A stretch of 60,020 nt of DNA from JBDRHL01 sp043816955 (GCA_043816955.1 JBDRHL010000065.1:1-60020), one strand, 5' to 3'; counted from the stretch's first letter, positions 7,807 through 17,328 are shown. Made by a program: numbers and translations. The notes: generated by a model from the sequence alone, not told the origin.

Positions 7807-8724
7807 ATGCGTATTCTTGTTACCGGCGGAGCCGGCTTCATCGGAAGCCACATCGTCGAACATTTCAACGGCAAAGCCGAAGTCCGCGTCCTTGACAATC
7901 TGCGCAGCGGTTTCCGTGAAAATATCACCTCCTTTGACATCGATTTCATTGAAGGTTCAATAACAGACCGCAAAGTCGTAAGCAAGGCCGTCAAAGGCAT
8001 CGATTATATCTTCCACCTTGCCGCCATGATAAGCGTCCCCGAATCCATGCAAAAACCGCAGGAATGCGTCGCAATCAACACACAGGGCATCCTGACCATC
8101 CTTCAGGAAGCCGCCCGAGCAAACGTAAAAAAACTCTGCTTCAGCAGCAGCGCCGCTGTTTACGGCGACAACCCAATCGTACCAAAAGTCGAAACGATGT
8201 CCCCTGAACCCAAAAGCCCCTACGCTGTTACAAAACTCGATGGCGAATACTACTGCAAAATGTTCTGCGAGGAAGGCTGGCTGAACACTGCTTCTCTTCG
8301 GTATTTCAACGTCTTCGGACCACGGCAGGACCCAAAAAGCCAGTACGCTGCGGCAGTACCAATCTTCATCTACAAAGCCCTCTGCAACGAACCGATCACA
8401 ATCTTCGGCGACGGCCGGCAGACCAGAGATTTTATTTTCGTAAAAGATATTGTTGCTGCCAATGTTCATCTGGCCTTTCGCGACGAATGCACCGGGATCT
8501 ACAATGCCGCCTACGGACAGAGCACAACAATAAACGATTTGGCTGAAATGATTATCAAGCTTACTGACTCCGGGTCCGAAATTCGCTATGCTCCGGTTCG
8601 CGCCGGCGATGTGAAACATTCCCTCGCAAACATAGATAGTCTCCGCTCCACTGCATTTACCCCAGCCGGTGATTTCAACAACGGTCTCATGGACACTATC
8701 CGTTTCTTCAAAAACAAACACTAA
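7807..8724 (+). CDS. NAD-dependent NDP-sugar epimerase/dehydratase (UDP-glucose 4-epimerase-like)
   Basis: A 305-residue extended short-chain dehydrogenase. The Rossmann NAD motif GGAGFIGSH is at residues 7-15. The catalytic YxxxK appears as YAVTK, with a serine-rich SSSAAVYG before it. The arrangement matches UDP-hexose 4-epimerases; related 4,6-dehydratases cannot be ruled out. The start was set at the ATG after an AGAGG ribosome site, because upstream residues are not part of the fold. The gene follows the nucleotidyltransferase and NahK-like kinase, interrupted only by the URO-D fossil, and probably finishes the sugar-salvage route by converting a UDP-galacto to a UDP-gluco sugar or the reverse. 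Confidence 0.88.
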   Translation: MRILVTGGAGFIGSHIVEHFNGKAEVRVLDNLRSGFRENITSFDIDFIEGSITDRKVVSKAVKGIDYIFHLAAMISVPESMQKPQECVAINTQGILTILQEAARANVKKLCFSSSAAVYGDNPIVPKVETMSPEPKSPYAVTKLDGEYYCKMFCEEGWLNTASLRYFNVFGPRQDPKSQYAAAVPIFIYKALCNEPITIFGDGRQTRDFIFVKDIVAANVHLAFRDECTGIYNAAYGQSTTINDLAEMIIKLTDSGSEIRYAPVRAGDVKHSLANIDSLRSTAFTPAGDFNNGLMDTIRFFKNKH

Positions 8725-8741
8725 TCTTATAAAAAGGTTCA

Positions 8742-9827
8742 ATGAGCGATTCAAAACAAAGAGTATTAGACGCGATCAGCCACAAGCCCTACGACAGGAT
8801 ACCACGGGATTTCTGGTCGACTCCGGAAACAGACCGGAAACTTCTGCAACATTTCGGGCTGCAGCATCGCGAGCAACTGCTCGATAACTTCGACGTTGAT
8901 ATCACCTATATCCAGGGGCCGCGATACACAGGCCCACCCCTAAAACAATACGACGACCAAAGCAGCGACGATATATGGGCAGTCCGTCGAAAGCGATCCT
9001 ATACAGGCCAGGGCGATAAAAAGCAGAGTTACGAAACGGTCGTACACTCACCACTCAAAGACACTGCGAACATCGACGAAATCCTCTCCTACGGTCACTG
9101 GCCAAATCCTGATGATTACGATTATACCTGCATCAGGCAACAATGCAGCCAGGCCGGCCAAAGAGCAGTATTTTTCATGGGAGACAGGCTCAACCGGATT
9201 GCCCAGCTCAAGCCTGCCATGTATCTGAGGGGCATGGAACAGATACTAATGGATTCCGTGCTTAATCCCGACATCTTCAAAACTGTGATCGGCAAAATTG
9301 CAGAATTCTACAATGAGTATCTTGCCAGAATTCTCGCAGAAGCAGACGGTATGATCGACGTTGTAGTTACCGGTGATGACTTCGGTACACAAAACGGCTT
9401 GATACTCTCCCGTCAGCTCTGGCGTGAGCATCTATACCCGGGATTTAAAAACTTTATCGATATCTGCCACTCTTTCAATGTCCCGGTCATGCATCATACC
9501 TGCGGCGGAATCTATGAAATCATTCCCGACATGATCGAGGCAGGCCTTGATATTCTCAATCCCCTTCAGCCCAATACATACGCCATGGATTTTGGCAGAA
9601 TAAAATCCGAGTTCGGCGATCAAATCTGTTTTCACGGCGGAATCAGCATCCAGACAAATCTGCCATTCGGCACACCCGGCGATGTCAGGAACGAGGTCAA
9701 ACAAGCCTTTTCCACATTAGGCAAAAAAACCGGCTACATCGCCTGCACCGCCCACAACATCCAGGCAGATACGCCCGTCGAAAACATTATCGCCCTGATC
9801 GAGGCCTACCGGGATTTTTCACTTTAA
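8742..9827 (+). CDS. Uroporphyrinogen decarboxylase-like (URO-D superfamily) protein
   Basis: A 361-residue TIM-barrel protein of the URO-D/MtaA superfamily. It has the N-terminal MSDSKQRVLDAISHKPYDRIP opening and a central VTGDDFG. The conserved HHTCGGI segment corresponds to the metal-site region of the methyltransferase members. True heme-pathway HemE has a different N-terminal arginine motif, so this is more likely one of the many planctomycete or anaerobe homologues related to corrinoid-dependent methyltransferases. No corrinoid protein gene is adjacent. It starts 17 nt after the epimerase stop and is probably in the same operon as the sugar genes. Reaction unknown. Confidence 0.8.
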   Translation: MSDSKQRVLDAISHKPYDRIPRDFWSTPETDRKLLQHFGLQHREQLLDNFDVDITYIQGPRYTGPPLKQYDDQSSDDIWAVRRKRSYTGQGDKKQSYETVVHSPLKDTANIDEILSYGHWPNPDDYDYTCIRQQCSQAGQRAVFFMGDRLNRIAQLKPAMYLRGMEQILMDSVLNPDIFKTVIGKIAEFYNEYLARILAEADGMIDVVVTGDDFGTQNGLILSRQLWREHLYPGFKNFIDICHSFNVPVMHHTCGGIYEIIPDMIEAGLDILNPLQPNTYAMDFGRIKSEFGDQICFHGGISIQTNLPFGTPGDVRNEVKQAFSTLGKKTGYIACTAHNIQADTPVENIIALIEAYRDFSL

Positions 9828-9850
9828 CCTTCTTAACCTCCGCCACATAT

Positions 9851-9879
9851 TTGACAAATAAGGCGATCGGCTATATCAT
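9851..9879 (+). promoter_or_regulatory. Sigma-70-type promoter for the zinc-ribbon/Sel1 gene
   Basis: A consensus -35 box TTGACA is followed after 17 nt by a -10 box TATCAT. It lies about 34 nt upstream of the ATG, which has an AGGGAGA ribosome site. It separates this gene from the sugar/URO-D operon. Confidence 0.7.
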
Positions 9880-9912
9880 ACCATTTCATTTCAAAGATCA
9901 GGGAGAACTATT

Positions 9913-11019
9913 ATGACATGCTGTAAATGCGGTGCCCAGATTTCACAGGATGCAGGATTTTGTCCACAGTGCGGCTGTGAACAAGCCCATGTGAAGGAGC
10001 TAAAAGCACAATGTCTCGCCGATATCGAACAATGTAAAAACCTGATTGCCAAGGGGCAATCCAGTACAGATTACATCACGGCAAACATTTCAACCCGGCT
10101 GGAGCAATGGAAACAAGCTGCTGATATAGGCTTGCCGGAGGCACAATGGCTGCTCGCCCGCTGTTTCGATGAAGGGCTGGGCATAGAACGAAACTCCGCA
10201 GAAGCAGTGAATCTCTATGAACAGGCTGCTGGAAAAGGATATGCCCCGGCACAGTATGCAGTCGGCTATCGCTGCCAGAGCGGCTTGGACATGCCGCAGG
10301 ACAAACCCCAGGCAGCCAGATGGTATCAAAAAGCTGCCTGCCAGGGATATGCACCTGCGCAAAGCAGTCTCGGCTGGTGCTATGATACAGGATTCGGGAT
10401 GCAGAAAAACGACAGCGAAGCTGTAAAGTGGTACAGCAAAGCCGCTGAACAGGGCGACGACACAGCACAGTACAATCTTGCGGTACATTACGAACACGGA
10501 AAAGGAGCCGACCTGGATACAAACGAAGCAATGAAATGGTACCGAAAAGCTGCTGAGCAGGGATATGAGCAGGCAAAATCAGCGCTACAGCGATTTGAAA
10601 CACAGCACACACCGGAGCCTGTTCATGCACAGCCAATTACTATATCTGATGACACTGAGCAGAAATTTCGGCAGGCATGTATAAAAGCTCTTGAAGACGG
10701 CAAGCTCACCGCTGATGAAAAAGATGAGCTTATACACCTTGCAGAGCGATTTGGAATCTCCAGGGAAATGCGCAATAAACTCTTTGATGAGGAAAAAACA
10801 ACATTTCTGGCAAAACACAGGAGTAAAATAAACAGCACTATCGAACAACAGTTCCGACAGGCATGCAGAGAAGCCCTTGCCGACGGCAAACTAACAGTAG
10901 ATGAAAAGCACGATCTCAAGGAATTGGCACTAAAACTCAATTTGCCCGGAGAAGTCGTCAAACTGCTTTTCGAAGAAGAAAAGAAAATCTTCCTTTCTTC
11001 ACACAAAAAGCATCATTGA
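9913..11019 (+). CDS. Zinc-ribbon protein with Sel1 repeats and a duplicated C-terminal helical module
   Basis: A 368-residue protein with three parts. Residues 1-23 form a zinc ribbon with two CxxC knuckles (CCKCG, CPQCG). Residues ~60-225 hold about four Sel1-type repeats (for example AVNLYEQAAGKGYAPAQYAV and AVKWYSKAAEQGDDTAQYNL), a solenoid for protein binding. Residues ~245-368 carry two copies of a ~55-residue module, each starting EQxFRQAC and followed by DGKLTxDEK and an LFxEEK helix. The duplicated module resembles TerB-like or other short helical domains, but I cannot place it firmly. There is no signal peptide or membrane segment, so it should be cytosolic. A scaffold role is inferred. 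Confidence 0.8.
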   Translation: MTCCKCGAQISQDAGFCPQCGCEQAHVKELKAQCLADIEQCKNLIAKGQSSTDYITANISTRLEQWKQAADIGLPEAQWLLARCFDEGLGIERNSAEAVNLYEQAAGKGYAPAQYAVGYRCQSGLDMPQDKPQAARWYQKAACQGYAPAQSSLGWCYDTGFGMQKNDSEAVKWYSKAAEQGDDTAQYNLAVHYEHGKGADLDTNEAMKWYRKAAEQGYEQAKSALQRFETQHTPEPVHAQPITISDDTEQKFRQACIKALEDGKLTADEKDELIHLAERFGISREMRNKLFDEEKTTFLAKHRSKINSTIEQQFRQACREALADGKLTVDEKHDLKELALKLNLPGEVVKLLFEEEKKIFLSSHKKHH

Positions 11020-11049
11020 CAATACAACCTCTTCACTGCGGAGATGTGA

Positions 11050-14000
11050 TCAACCCCGCTTTTGGGCCTCCAGTGCGATTTTTCTCAATGCACCCACATC
11101 AACCTTGCCCGACCCCAGCATCGGCATTTCCTGTATCAGAATGTAACTATCCTTTTTCGGCTTCCATATGTTCGGCACATTACTTTCGCTGATTATACGA
11201 TGAAGCTTCTCGGCAGGTCCCGCTTTTTTCAGGTAAAGCACAGCTATCTGCTCACCCCTGTTCTCATCCGGCACTGATGTAACCGCTACAACCTGTTCTG
11301 CCGTTCCCAGCCCATTCAGGTAAACCTCCTCAATGCCGACATGCGGGACCATCTCACCGGCAATTTTGCTGAACCTCAAAAGCCGATCTGTGATTGTCAG
11401 AAAACCATCCTCATCCATCATTGCAATATCCCCCGTATTATACCACCCGTTGCGAACAACCTCGCTGGTTTGCTCCGGATTATTCAGGTATCCAAGCATT
11501 ACACTGGGGCCTTTTACCATCAACAGGCCCTGCTCGCCGAACTCAACCGGCCAGCCCGTCTCAGGGTTCACAATTTTCACTGCAATACCTGGTAAAGGAT
11601 GCCCAGCCGTCTCGGGTTTGCTGCCAATCTGGTAAACGCCATCCATATCCACATCAGGAATATTCAGCGAAACAACCGGTGAAAGCTCCGTAGCACCGTA
11701 ACCTTCTAACGGGCGCAGCCCGAACTTCTTTTCAAACATCTCCCGGAAGCGTTTCTTCAGTTTTTCAGCGCCTACTATCACAATTCGAAGAGTGGCAAAA
11801 TCTTCTGTAGTCGCCCGCCTTACATATGTGAGCAAAAATGAAGGCGTCGCAATCAGAATAGTACAACGCTTTTCCCGCACACTTTGTGCCACAGCCTTTC
11901 CGTCCAGGGGATTTGCAACATACGTCACAGCAAGGCCCGACAGAAGAGGGAACCACAGCGTAGCGGTAAAACCGAACGCATGAAAAAGCGGGAGCACACC
12001 GCACAGATGGTCTGCTGTCCTGACATGGAAAACCATCCGCATAGACTCAACGTTCGAAATAATATTATGATGACTGAGCATCACACCTTTAGCTGTCCCC
12101 GTTGTGCCGGACGAAAAGATAATAGTCGCCTCATCATCACCGCTGAATCCTCCCGGCCTGCACAGGAGCCCACAAGGCAGAAATCTTGCCTTCAAAAATG
12201 CACGGATCTTATCTTTCCTGGTCAGCGATGAAAAAACATCTTCGATAAGAATCATTTCTTGCAGTGTATTGAAATTTCCGAGTTTCTCAACAAATGTGCG
12301 TGATGAAATAATGCTCTTAATCCCCGCCTGCTCTATTGCCCCAACTACAAGCTGCCTTGAACCGGAGTAATTAAGATTCACAGGCACTTTTCCCAGCATC
12401 GATACCGCCACGTTCGCAAGTATCCCAGCTACACCTGGAGGCAACAGTATTCCAATGCGCTTTCGACCTTTTGTCAGCTTCTCAAGCCTGGCCGCAAGAG
12501 CAAGTGCTGCTGCGAGAGTATGCCCATACGTAAGCTGCTGTCCTGTCGTATCAGATATGCACTTCTTCCGCCGGCGTTTGCGTGCTGATTTTACAAAATT
12601 GTTACCAACAGAGCCCCTGCTCTTCTTAAGGCTGTTGAAGTAATCACACGAAAGCTCGCAGACCTTCTGCCTGATCCGACCCGGGGATACATCCGCTTCC
12701 ATAGCCTCACCGAAATGAATCGAAACCGGATGCGGAAATCTGTTCGGCAGACGTGAAAATATCCTGCCTCGATAGTAACTGAAGATACTTCCCCAGGTTC
12801 CTCCAAGATAAACCGGTATCGTTGCGTAGTCCGTGCCGCGTGTAATCCGTCCAAAGCCGTTTCTGAACTTCAGCATCATTCCGCTTCGCGTCATTGCCCC
12901 TTCCGCAAATATGCATACCAGATACCCTTCGTCCATCGCCTGCCTTGCCTCCCGCAGGGCCTCCAGAATCTTTTTCGGCGGATCATTAGCGCTTATGGGA
13001 ATCACGCGCATCAGTCTGAAAATCGGCCGCAATAAGCTTTTTTCATAAATCTCCCGCTGCATTATGAATCGGATTCGCCTTTGCTGTGTCGCTGCGATAA
13101 GAGGAGCGTCCGCCCATGAAGCGTGATTCGAAACCAGAAGCGCAGGCCCTTCCACAGGCACATTATCAATGCCCACAACCTTCAGCCGGTAACACAGCTT
13201 TACCAACAGCAAAATGAGAAAACGAACGAAAAAGTCAGGCAGAACAAACAATGTTATAATCGTCAGGCCAAGCGTAATTAAGCCCAGAAAAACAAAAATA
13301 TCGCCCGGTGTAAACTGCAGTAACACATCAAATAAATAACTGATCGCTGAGGCAGCAAGCACCCCCGTCCATCCCAGAAAACTCGAAGAGGCAAGCACCT
13401 GCCCCCTCATCCGAGAGGGACTGCGAAACTGTATAAATGACTGAATCGGCACAACAAAAAGCCCCGCGCCAATCCCCATACAGAACACAATAAACAAACT
13501 TGTATAAACGCCGCCAATACCTGCCCCCAGGATCAGTGCACTTACCGCAAGAAAAATCGCTCCAAGCGGCACAATGCCGAATTCTATATTGCGCCCCGAA
13601 AGCTTCCCCGCAAAATACGCTCCACAGCCAATTCCCAGCGCTGCAAGCAAAAACAGATACACGCCCTGCTCTTTAGTCAGCCCAAGATGTTCAATACCGT
13701 AAGGTATAAGATTGATGTAACTGAAAGCACCAAATGTAAGAAAAAATGCCGATGCCAGGACAGCAAGTAACAAATATTTGTCCTTGCGAACCACCCGCAT
13801 TGTCAGCCATATGTCACGCACAAGAAAAGCGGATACCCGGCTGCGTGCCCCTGTCGCGGGGGTATGCCGAATCGCTATGCTTACACAAAAGCCGCAAACT
13901 GCGATAACCAGACAAGCTACAGACGCAATCGCATAATGCTCTGAAGTTAAAGCCGACAGTACCGGAGCACAGGCAGTACCCAGAATAATCGCCAGATACG

Positions 14001-14445
14001 TCAGCATCTCCAGGAAACTGTTCGCCCGCGAAAGATGATCCCGACTCACAAGCTCCGGCACAATTCCATATTTCGAAGGCCCGAAAAACGCGCTTTGTGT
14101 TGACATCAAAAAAAGCACTACATAAAAAAGAAACGGCTTTTGAAGCATAAAACTCAGGCCCCCTGCCGCCATCACTGCTATTTCCATTGCCTTTGTTACC
14201 ACGATGATATTTCGCTTGCTGAACCTGTCCGCCAGTTTGCCCGCCGGAGCTGCAAAAATAAGAAAAGGCACAACAAAAACCGCCTGAGAAAGTGATATTA
14301 TACGCCCTGCCGCTGTCTCGCCGTACAGCTTTATCACACAAAGAATCATTAAGGCCTTGAAAAGGTTATCATTCAGCGCCCCAAGAAACTGCGTCGCGTT
14401 AAACCATCTGAAAGAAGCACCAAGTTTTGTTTTTGCAGTATCCAT
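11050..14445 (-). CDS. aas: Trifunctional Aas-like protein: MFS/LplT + PlsC acyltransferase + acyl-ACP synthetase
   Basis: A 1131-residue fusion. Residues ~1-410 are a twelve-helix MFS domain like the lysophospholipid flippase LplT. Residues ~420-600 are a PlsC acyltransferase with NHASWAD (HX4D, from 441) and FAEGAMTR (513-520). Residues ~630-1125 are an AMP-forming acyl-ACP/CoA synthetase with the SSGTTGTAKG loop (778-787) and GYGATELSP. In E. coli, LplT and Aas are separate neighbouring genes: LplT flips lysophosphatidylethanolamine inward and Aas re-acylates it. Single-chain fusions of all three are known in several phyla. This one should recycle lysophospholipids at the inner membrane. 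It converges with the Sel1-repeat gene, 30 nt apart. Confidence 0.93.
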   Translation of the reverse strand: MDTAKTKLGASFRWFNATQFLGALNDNLFKALMILCVIKLYGETAAGRIISLSQAVFVVPFLIFAAPAGKLADRFSKRNIIVVTKAMEIAVMAAGGLSFMLQKPFLFYVVLFLMSTQSAFFGPSKYGIVPELVSRDHLSRANSFLEMLTYLAIILGTACAPVLSALTSEHYAIASVACLVIAVCGFCVSIAIRHTPATGARSRVSAFLVRDIWLTMRVVRKDKYLLLAVLASAFFLTFGAFSYINLIPYGIEHLGLTKEQGVYLFLLAALGIGCGAYFAGKLSGRNIEFGIVPLGAIFLAVSALILGAGIGGVYTSLFIVFCMGIGAGLFVVPIQSFIQFRSPSRMRGQVLASSSFLGWTGVLAASAISYLFDVLLQFTPGDIFVFLGLITLGLTIITLFVLPDFFVRFLILLLVKLCYRLKVVGIDNVPVEGPALLVSNHASWADAPLIAATQQRRIRFIMQREIYEKSLLRPIFRLMRVIPISANDPPKKILEALREARQAMDEGYLVCIFAEGAMTRSGMMLKFRNGFGRITRGTDYATIPVYLGGTWGSIFSYYRGRIFSRLPNRFPHPVSIHFGEAMEADVSPGRIRQKVCELSCDYFNSLKKSRGSVGNNFVKSARKRRRKKCISDTTGQQLTYGHTLAAALALAARLEKLTKGRKRIGILLPPGVAGILANVAVSMLGKVPVNLNYSGSRQLVVGAIEQAGIKSIISSRTFVEKLGNFNTLQEMILIEDVFSSLTRKDKIRAFLKARFLPCGLLCRPGGFSGDDEATIIFSSGTTGTAKGVMLSHHNIISNVESMRMVFHVRTADHLCGVLPLFHAFGFTATLWFPLLSGLAVTYVANPLDGKAVAQSVREKRCTILIATPSFLLTYVRRATTEDFATLRIVIVGAEKLKKRFREMFEKKFGLRPLEGYGATELSPVVSLNIPDVDMDGVYQIGSKPETAGHPLPGIAVKIVNPETGWPVEFGEQGLLMVKGPSVMLGYLNNPEQTSEVVRNGWYNTGDIAMMDEDGFLTITDRLLRFSKIAGEMVPHVGIEEVYLNGLGTAEQVVAVTSVPDENRGEQIAVLYLKKAGPAEKLHRIISESNVPNIWKPKKDSYILIQEMPMLGSGKVDVGALRKIALEAQKRG

Positions 14446-14527
14446 AATAAATTTAAAAAAAGTTTTTAACTATACCTTTAAAATTCCGGAAAATCATATA
14501 ATCATCTGAAAAATTCTTTTATCAGCT

Positions 14528-14941
14528 TTATTGACTTCCTGGGTAACTTTTTTCTTTCTTAGATATAACTTTTCTGGCAATTACAAAAGAAATCACAATA
14601 AATATAGGAATCCCAATCAATAAATAAAATGGTGCAAAAATGAAAATCAAACCTGCAGTAGATGAAGATGATATATCAATATAAAACAATAGTGTAAAGA
14701 CCAGCATAAACAGTGATGCAAGGCAGGTCGACAGATCATTCTTCGTGGATTCTTTCATAAGAAAGCTGATACAAAAAAAGACGATATAAGGTGTTACTAC
14801 CCATCCTCCAAACAATCCCATAGCTTCAAAATTCCATCCTGAAGCTTGCAACATTCGCAGTAATGCTACCATCAAAGATAAAAGTAAAAAAACATTTTTA
14901 AGTGTTTTTGCAGTTTTCATAATAAATCTTTTATAAACCAT
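14528..14941 (-). CDS. Small membrane protein of unknown function
   Basis: A 137-residue hydrophobic protein with about four predicted membrane helices (roughly residues 14-32, 40-62, 75-93 and 100-122) and a basic C-terminus (VISKKEKS). The first ATG overlaps the stop of the lipoprotein hydrolase as TAATG; a second ATG seven codons later is also possible. No family recognised. It is the last gene of a minus-strand run of exported or membrane proteins. The run looks more AT-rich by eye than the flanking housekeeping genes. Confidence 0.6.
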   Translation of the reverse strand: MVYKRFIMKTAKTLKNVFLLLSLMVALLRMLQASGWNFEAMGLFGGWVVTPYIVFFCISFLMKESTKNDLSTCLASLFMLVFTLLFYIDISSSSTAGLIFIFAPFYLLIGIPIFIVISFVIARKVISKKEKSYPGSQ

Positions 14942-15945
14942 TAGTTTTCAAGATAACTGCTTATTTCCCTGAAAACCTCTGCTCTTAAATCAACTGATTC
15001 ATTGAATAACTCATGGTTGGCCTTTTCTATCATGCTGATCTCGATGTTGGGAAATTTTTCCTTGAGGAATTTTACGTTAAACTGCCGGTCAACTATTATG
15101 TCTGAGGTGCCCTGGATGACTTTTATTGGTTTTTCGGATGGGGGCGCATCTTTGATTTTTTCGTTCCATTTGTGTAATGCTCTGACCCAGATCAATGGTA
15201 TTTTTCTGGCCTGGAGGGGGTCTTTGTGCTTTATGAAATCCAGGAATTCGCTGTCTGATGAATTTTTGCGAAATACTCTCGGCACACTTTTAACAAATTG
15301 TACTTTTTCGTTATAGCCGATCTTTGATTGCTCCCACGCTGCGCAATGTACCAAAGGAGCTGCTAAAATAACACGGTCAAAAACAACATGGTTGTTTGTG
15401 AGCAAGTAATCTAAAACCGCAGTTGCGCCCGTACTGTGACCGACAAAATGGTAAGGCCCGTTTAATTGCGGCCTGACTTTATCAGCAAAATCAATCAATG
15501 CCTGGCTGTACTGCGTGAAATCGTCAATTACTCCACGCCGGCCCCCCGAAAGTCCGTGGCCCGGCAAATCAAAAGCTGCAACTGCGTAACCAGCTTTGAT
15601 CAGGTGCTTGATCAAATGGTTCAACTGGCCGCAATGGTCAAAATAGCCATGAACTGCAAAAACCGTTCCTTTATATTTTTCAGGCTTGTAAATATGTCCG
15701 ACCAGCGTAAACCCGCCGGATTCAAACGTGCCGAAGATGTGCTCGACATCGTTACTGTCAAAATCAAGGCCGTAATACTTGAAATAGTCAACAACTGAAT
15801 CCGGATACTCGCTGCTGAAATCATCCAACGGCTTTATTGCTTCTTTAATTTTGGTTATTGCTTTGTCCATAGCACGGTACTCATCTGTTCTCTGCCTACA
15901 ACCGATAATGACATGCAACATTAAAATCAGTACCAATAATTTCAA
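14941..15945 (-). CDS. Alpha/beta hydrolase lipoprotein (monoacylglycerol lipase/S33-like)
   Basis: A 334-residue predicted lipoprotein. Residues 1-16 form a short signal peptide with a lipobox ending IIGC (Cys16). The mature part is an alpha/beta hydrolase. It has an oxyanion region VHGYFDHCG, the FDLPGHGLSGG loop, the nucleophile GHSTG with Ser171, and a late histidine in KANHELFNES. This arrangement is that of the Hydrolase_4 group (lysophospholipase/monoacylglycerol lipase). It is probably anchored to a membrane facing the periplasm and cleaves a lipid or ester. The Lgt encoded at 27.3-28.3 kb would lipidate it. The stop overlaps the next gene. Confidence 0.85.
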   Translation of the reverse strand: MKLLVLILMLHVIIGCRQRTDEYRAMDKAITKIKEAIKPLDDFSSEYPDSVVDYFKYYGLDFDSNDVEHIFGTFESGGFTLVGHIYKPEKYKGTVFAVHGYFDHCGQLNHLIKHLIKAGYAVAAFDLPGHGLSGGRRGVIDDFTQYSQALIDFADKVRPQLNGPYHFVGHSTGATAVLDYLLTNNHVVFDRVILAAPLVHCAAWEQSKIGYNEKVQFVKSVPRVFRKNSSDSEFLDFIKHKDPLQARKIPLIWVRALHKWNEKIKDAPPSEKPIKVIQGTSDIIVDRQFNVKFLKEKFPNIEISMIEKANHELFNESVDLRAEVFREISSYLEN

Positions 15946-15974
15946 GTTATTGTTTGGTCCTGCTATTTTTCACC

Positions 15975-17231
15975 TCAATCAAACCAGGCAACTATTTTGT
16001 CCTGCCGATCCAAACCAATAAACACCCCATCGACAAACCCCTTGTCGAAATCATTGAAATAAGTATGGATTTCAAAGTGAATCATCCAGTAAATATCGTT
16101 TGAGTTAACCTGATATTGCTTGGAAAATCTTGATCGTTCAAAAAATCTGGAATACTCCCGGCGAGAGAATTGCTGTAAATTTTCCACGGTTATCTTAGCT
16201 CGTGGATAGGAAAATCTTCCTATGGGTTGAAGTAAAAAAGTCGTTCTTTCTATTTCCTGCTTGGAATATATTACTCCGTTGTAATTAAGTTTATCCGACA
16301 ATAATTCTATCATATGAAGATAATCCGGCGTGTTCTTCAACGATTTCAAAAACTCCTGAACTGTGCGAATAGGAAGATTACTGTTTATTTCTTCCAGAAT
16401 AGCTATACGGTTTTGTAATCGCTCAACTAAATTTGGTTCTGGCGTATATATGCTACTGTTGGTTCCTTTCAGCATTCTTATAAGGCGAGTTCTCTCTTGG
16501 AATGTTAATCCCTCGTCGCCTGTTTTGAGCAAAATTTCTCCAAGCGCTTTATAGACGTTGCTCATCTTTTGAAAAAACTCCCATAACTCATAAGGAAATT
16601 GATCTTTTGATATTTTTAGTATTTCATCCAACCTACCCATATTCTTTAATCTGTCATCGGAATTCTTTTTCTCAGTAAACAATCTTCCTGTTGAACGTTT
16701 TAAGCAATCGTAAGCTTCTACTCTTAGAAAAAACGTATTGTTTGGGTCAGATATAATAGCCAGTAGAGTACTGCAAAAGATGTCAAAATGTTCCACGTTA
16801 AGGCTGTAAAAATCATTATCGCCCATAATATCCAAAATGAATTTGCGGTAATCCTCATCTATAGAATGATCCTCTGCCATTTTCAAAAATGGCTCTGGAC
16901 TACTATCAGGATAAAGGCGAAAGTAGTATTGTGCAAATCCTGCCGCCATATATTCATATCCGATGAGATCTTCCCCGTTGATTTCTTTTGCGTTTTGTTT
17001 GTGTTCGACCAGTTTGTCATTTACCTGCCTTAAACCTCTGAAAAAATCTTCCTTTGACAAAGACTTAAACCAGATTTCCGCTTGCTGACCATCGCCTCCT
17101 GCTTTACCAAATTCTACCATCTTATCCAGCAGATCGTAGCGTGCTGTGTTTCCATTTTCCTTAGCAAAAACAGTTGCTTGAACTCCAAATAACACGAGTA
17201 GTATGCTGACCATAATTTTCGATATAGTCAT
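15975..17231 (-). CDS. Exported protein of unknown function
   Basis: A 418-residue protein with a clear Sec signal peptide (about 1-23, cut near VFA-KEN). The rest is charged and mostly alpha-helical, with aromatic- and Arg-rich stretches in the last third (for example SRREYSRFFERSRF). No known domain or catalytic motif was recognised; a helical repeat solenoid is possible. It lies 29 nt upstream of the lipoprotein hydrolase on the same strand and probably shares its transcript. Codon use is more AT-rich than in nearby conserved genes, which hints at different ancestry. Periplasmic location is inferred from the signal peptide only. Confidence 0.65.
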   Translation of the reverse strand: MTISKIMVSILLVLFGVQATVFAKENGNTARYDLLDKMVEFGKAGGDGQQAEIWFKSLSKEDFFRGLRQVNDKLVEHKQNAKEINGEDLIGYEYMAAGFAQYYFRLYPDSSPEPFLKMAEDHSIDEDYRKFILDIMGDNDFYSLNVEHFDIFCSTLLAIISDPNNTFFLRVEAYDCLKRSTGRLFTEKKNSDDRLKNMGRLDEILKISKDQFPYELWEFFQKMSNVYKALGEILLKTGDEGLTFQERTRLIRMLKGTNSSIYTPEPNLVERLQNRIAILEEINSNLPIRTVQEFLKSLKNTPDYLHMIELLSDKLNYNGVIYSKQEIERTTFLLQPIGRFSYPRAKITVENLQQFSRREYSRFFERSRFSKQYQVNSNDIYWMIHFEIHTYFNDFDKGFVDGVFIGLDRQDKIVAWFD

Positions 17232-17328
17232 CTTTACCTCAATCTAAAAAGTGTTTTTTCTTGTCATTTATTACCTAAAGTCCATAACAGCATAGCACAT
17301 AACTAAAACCACCACCAATAATTTCAGG

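Noticed and set aside
7957..8754. 265-codon open frame opposite the epimerase
   Set aside because: Antisense to a well-supported Rossmann enzyme; composition is that of a complementary-frame shadow.
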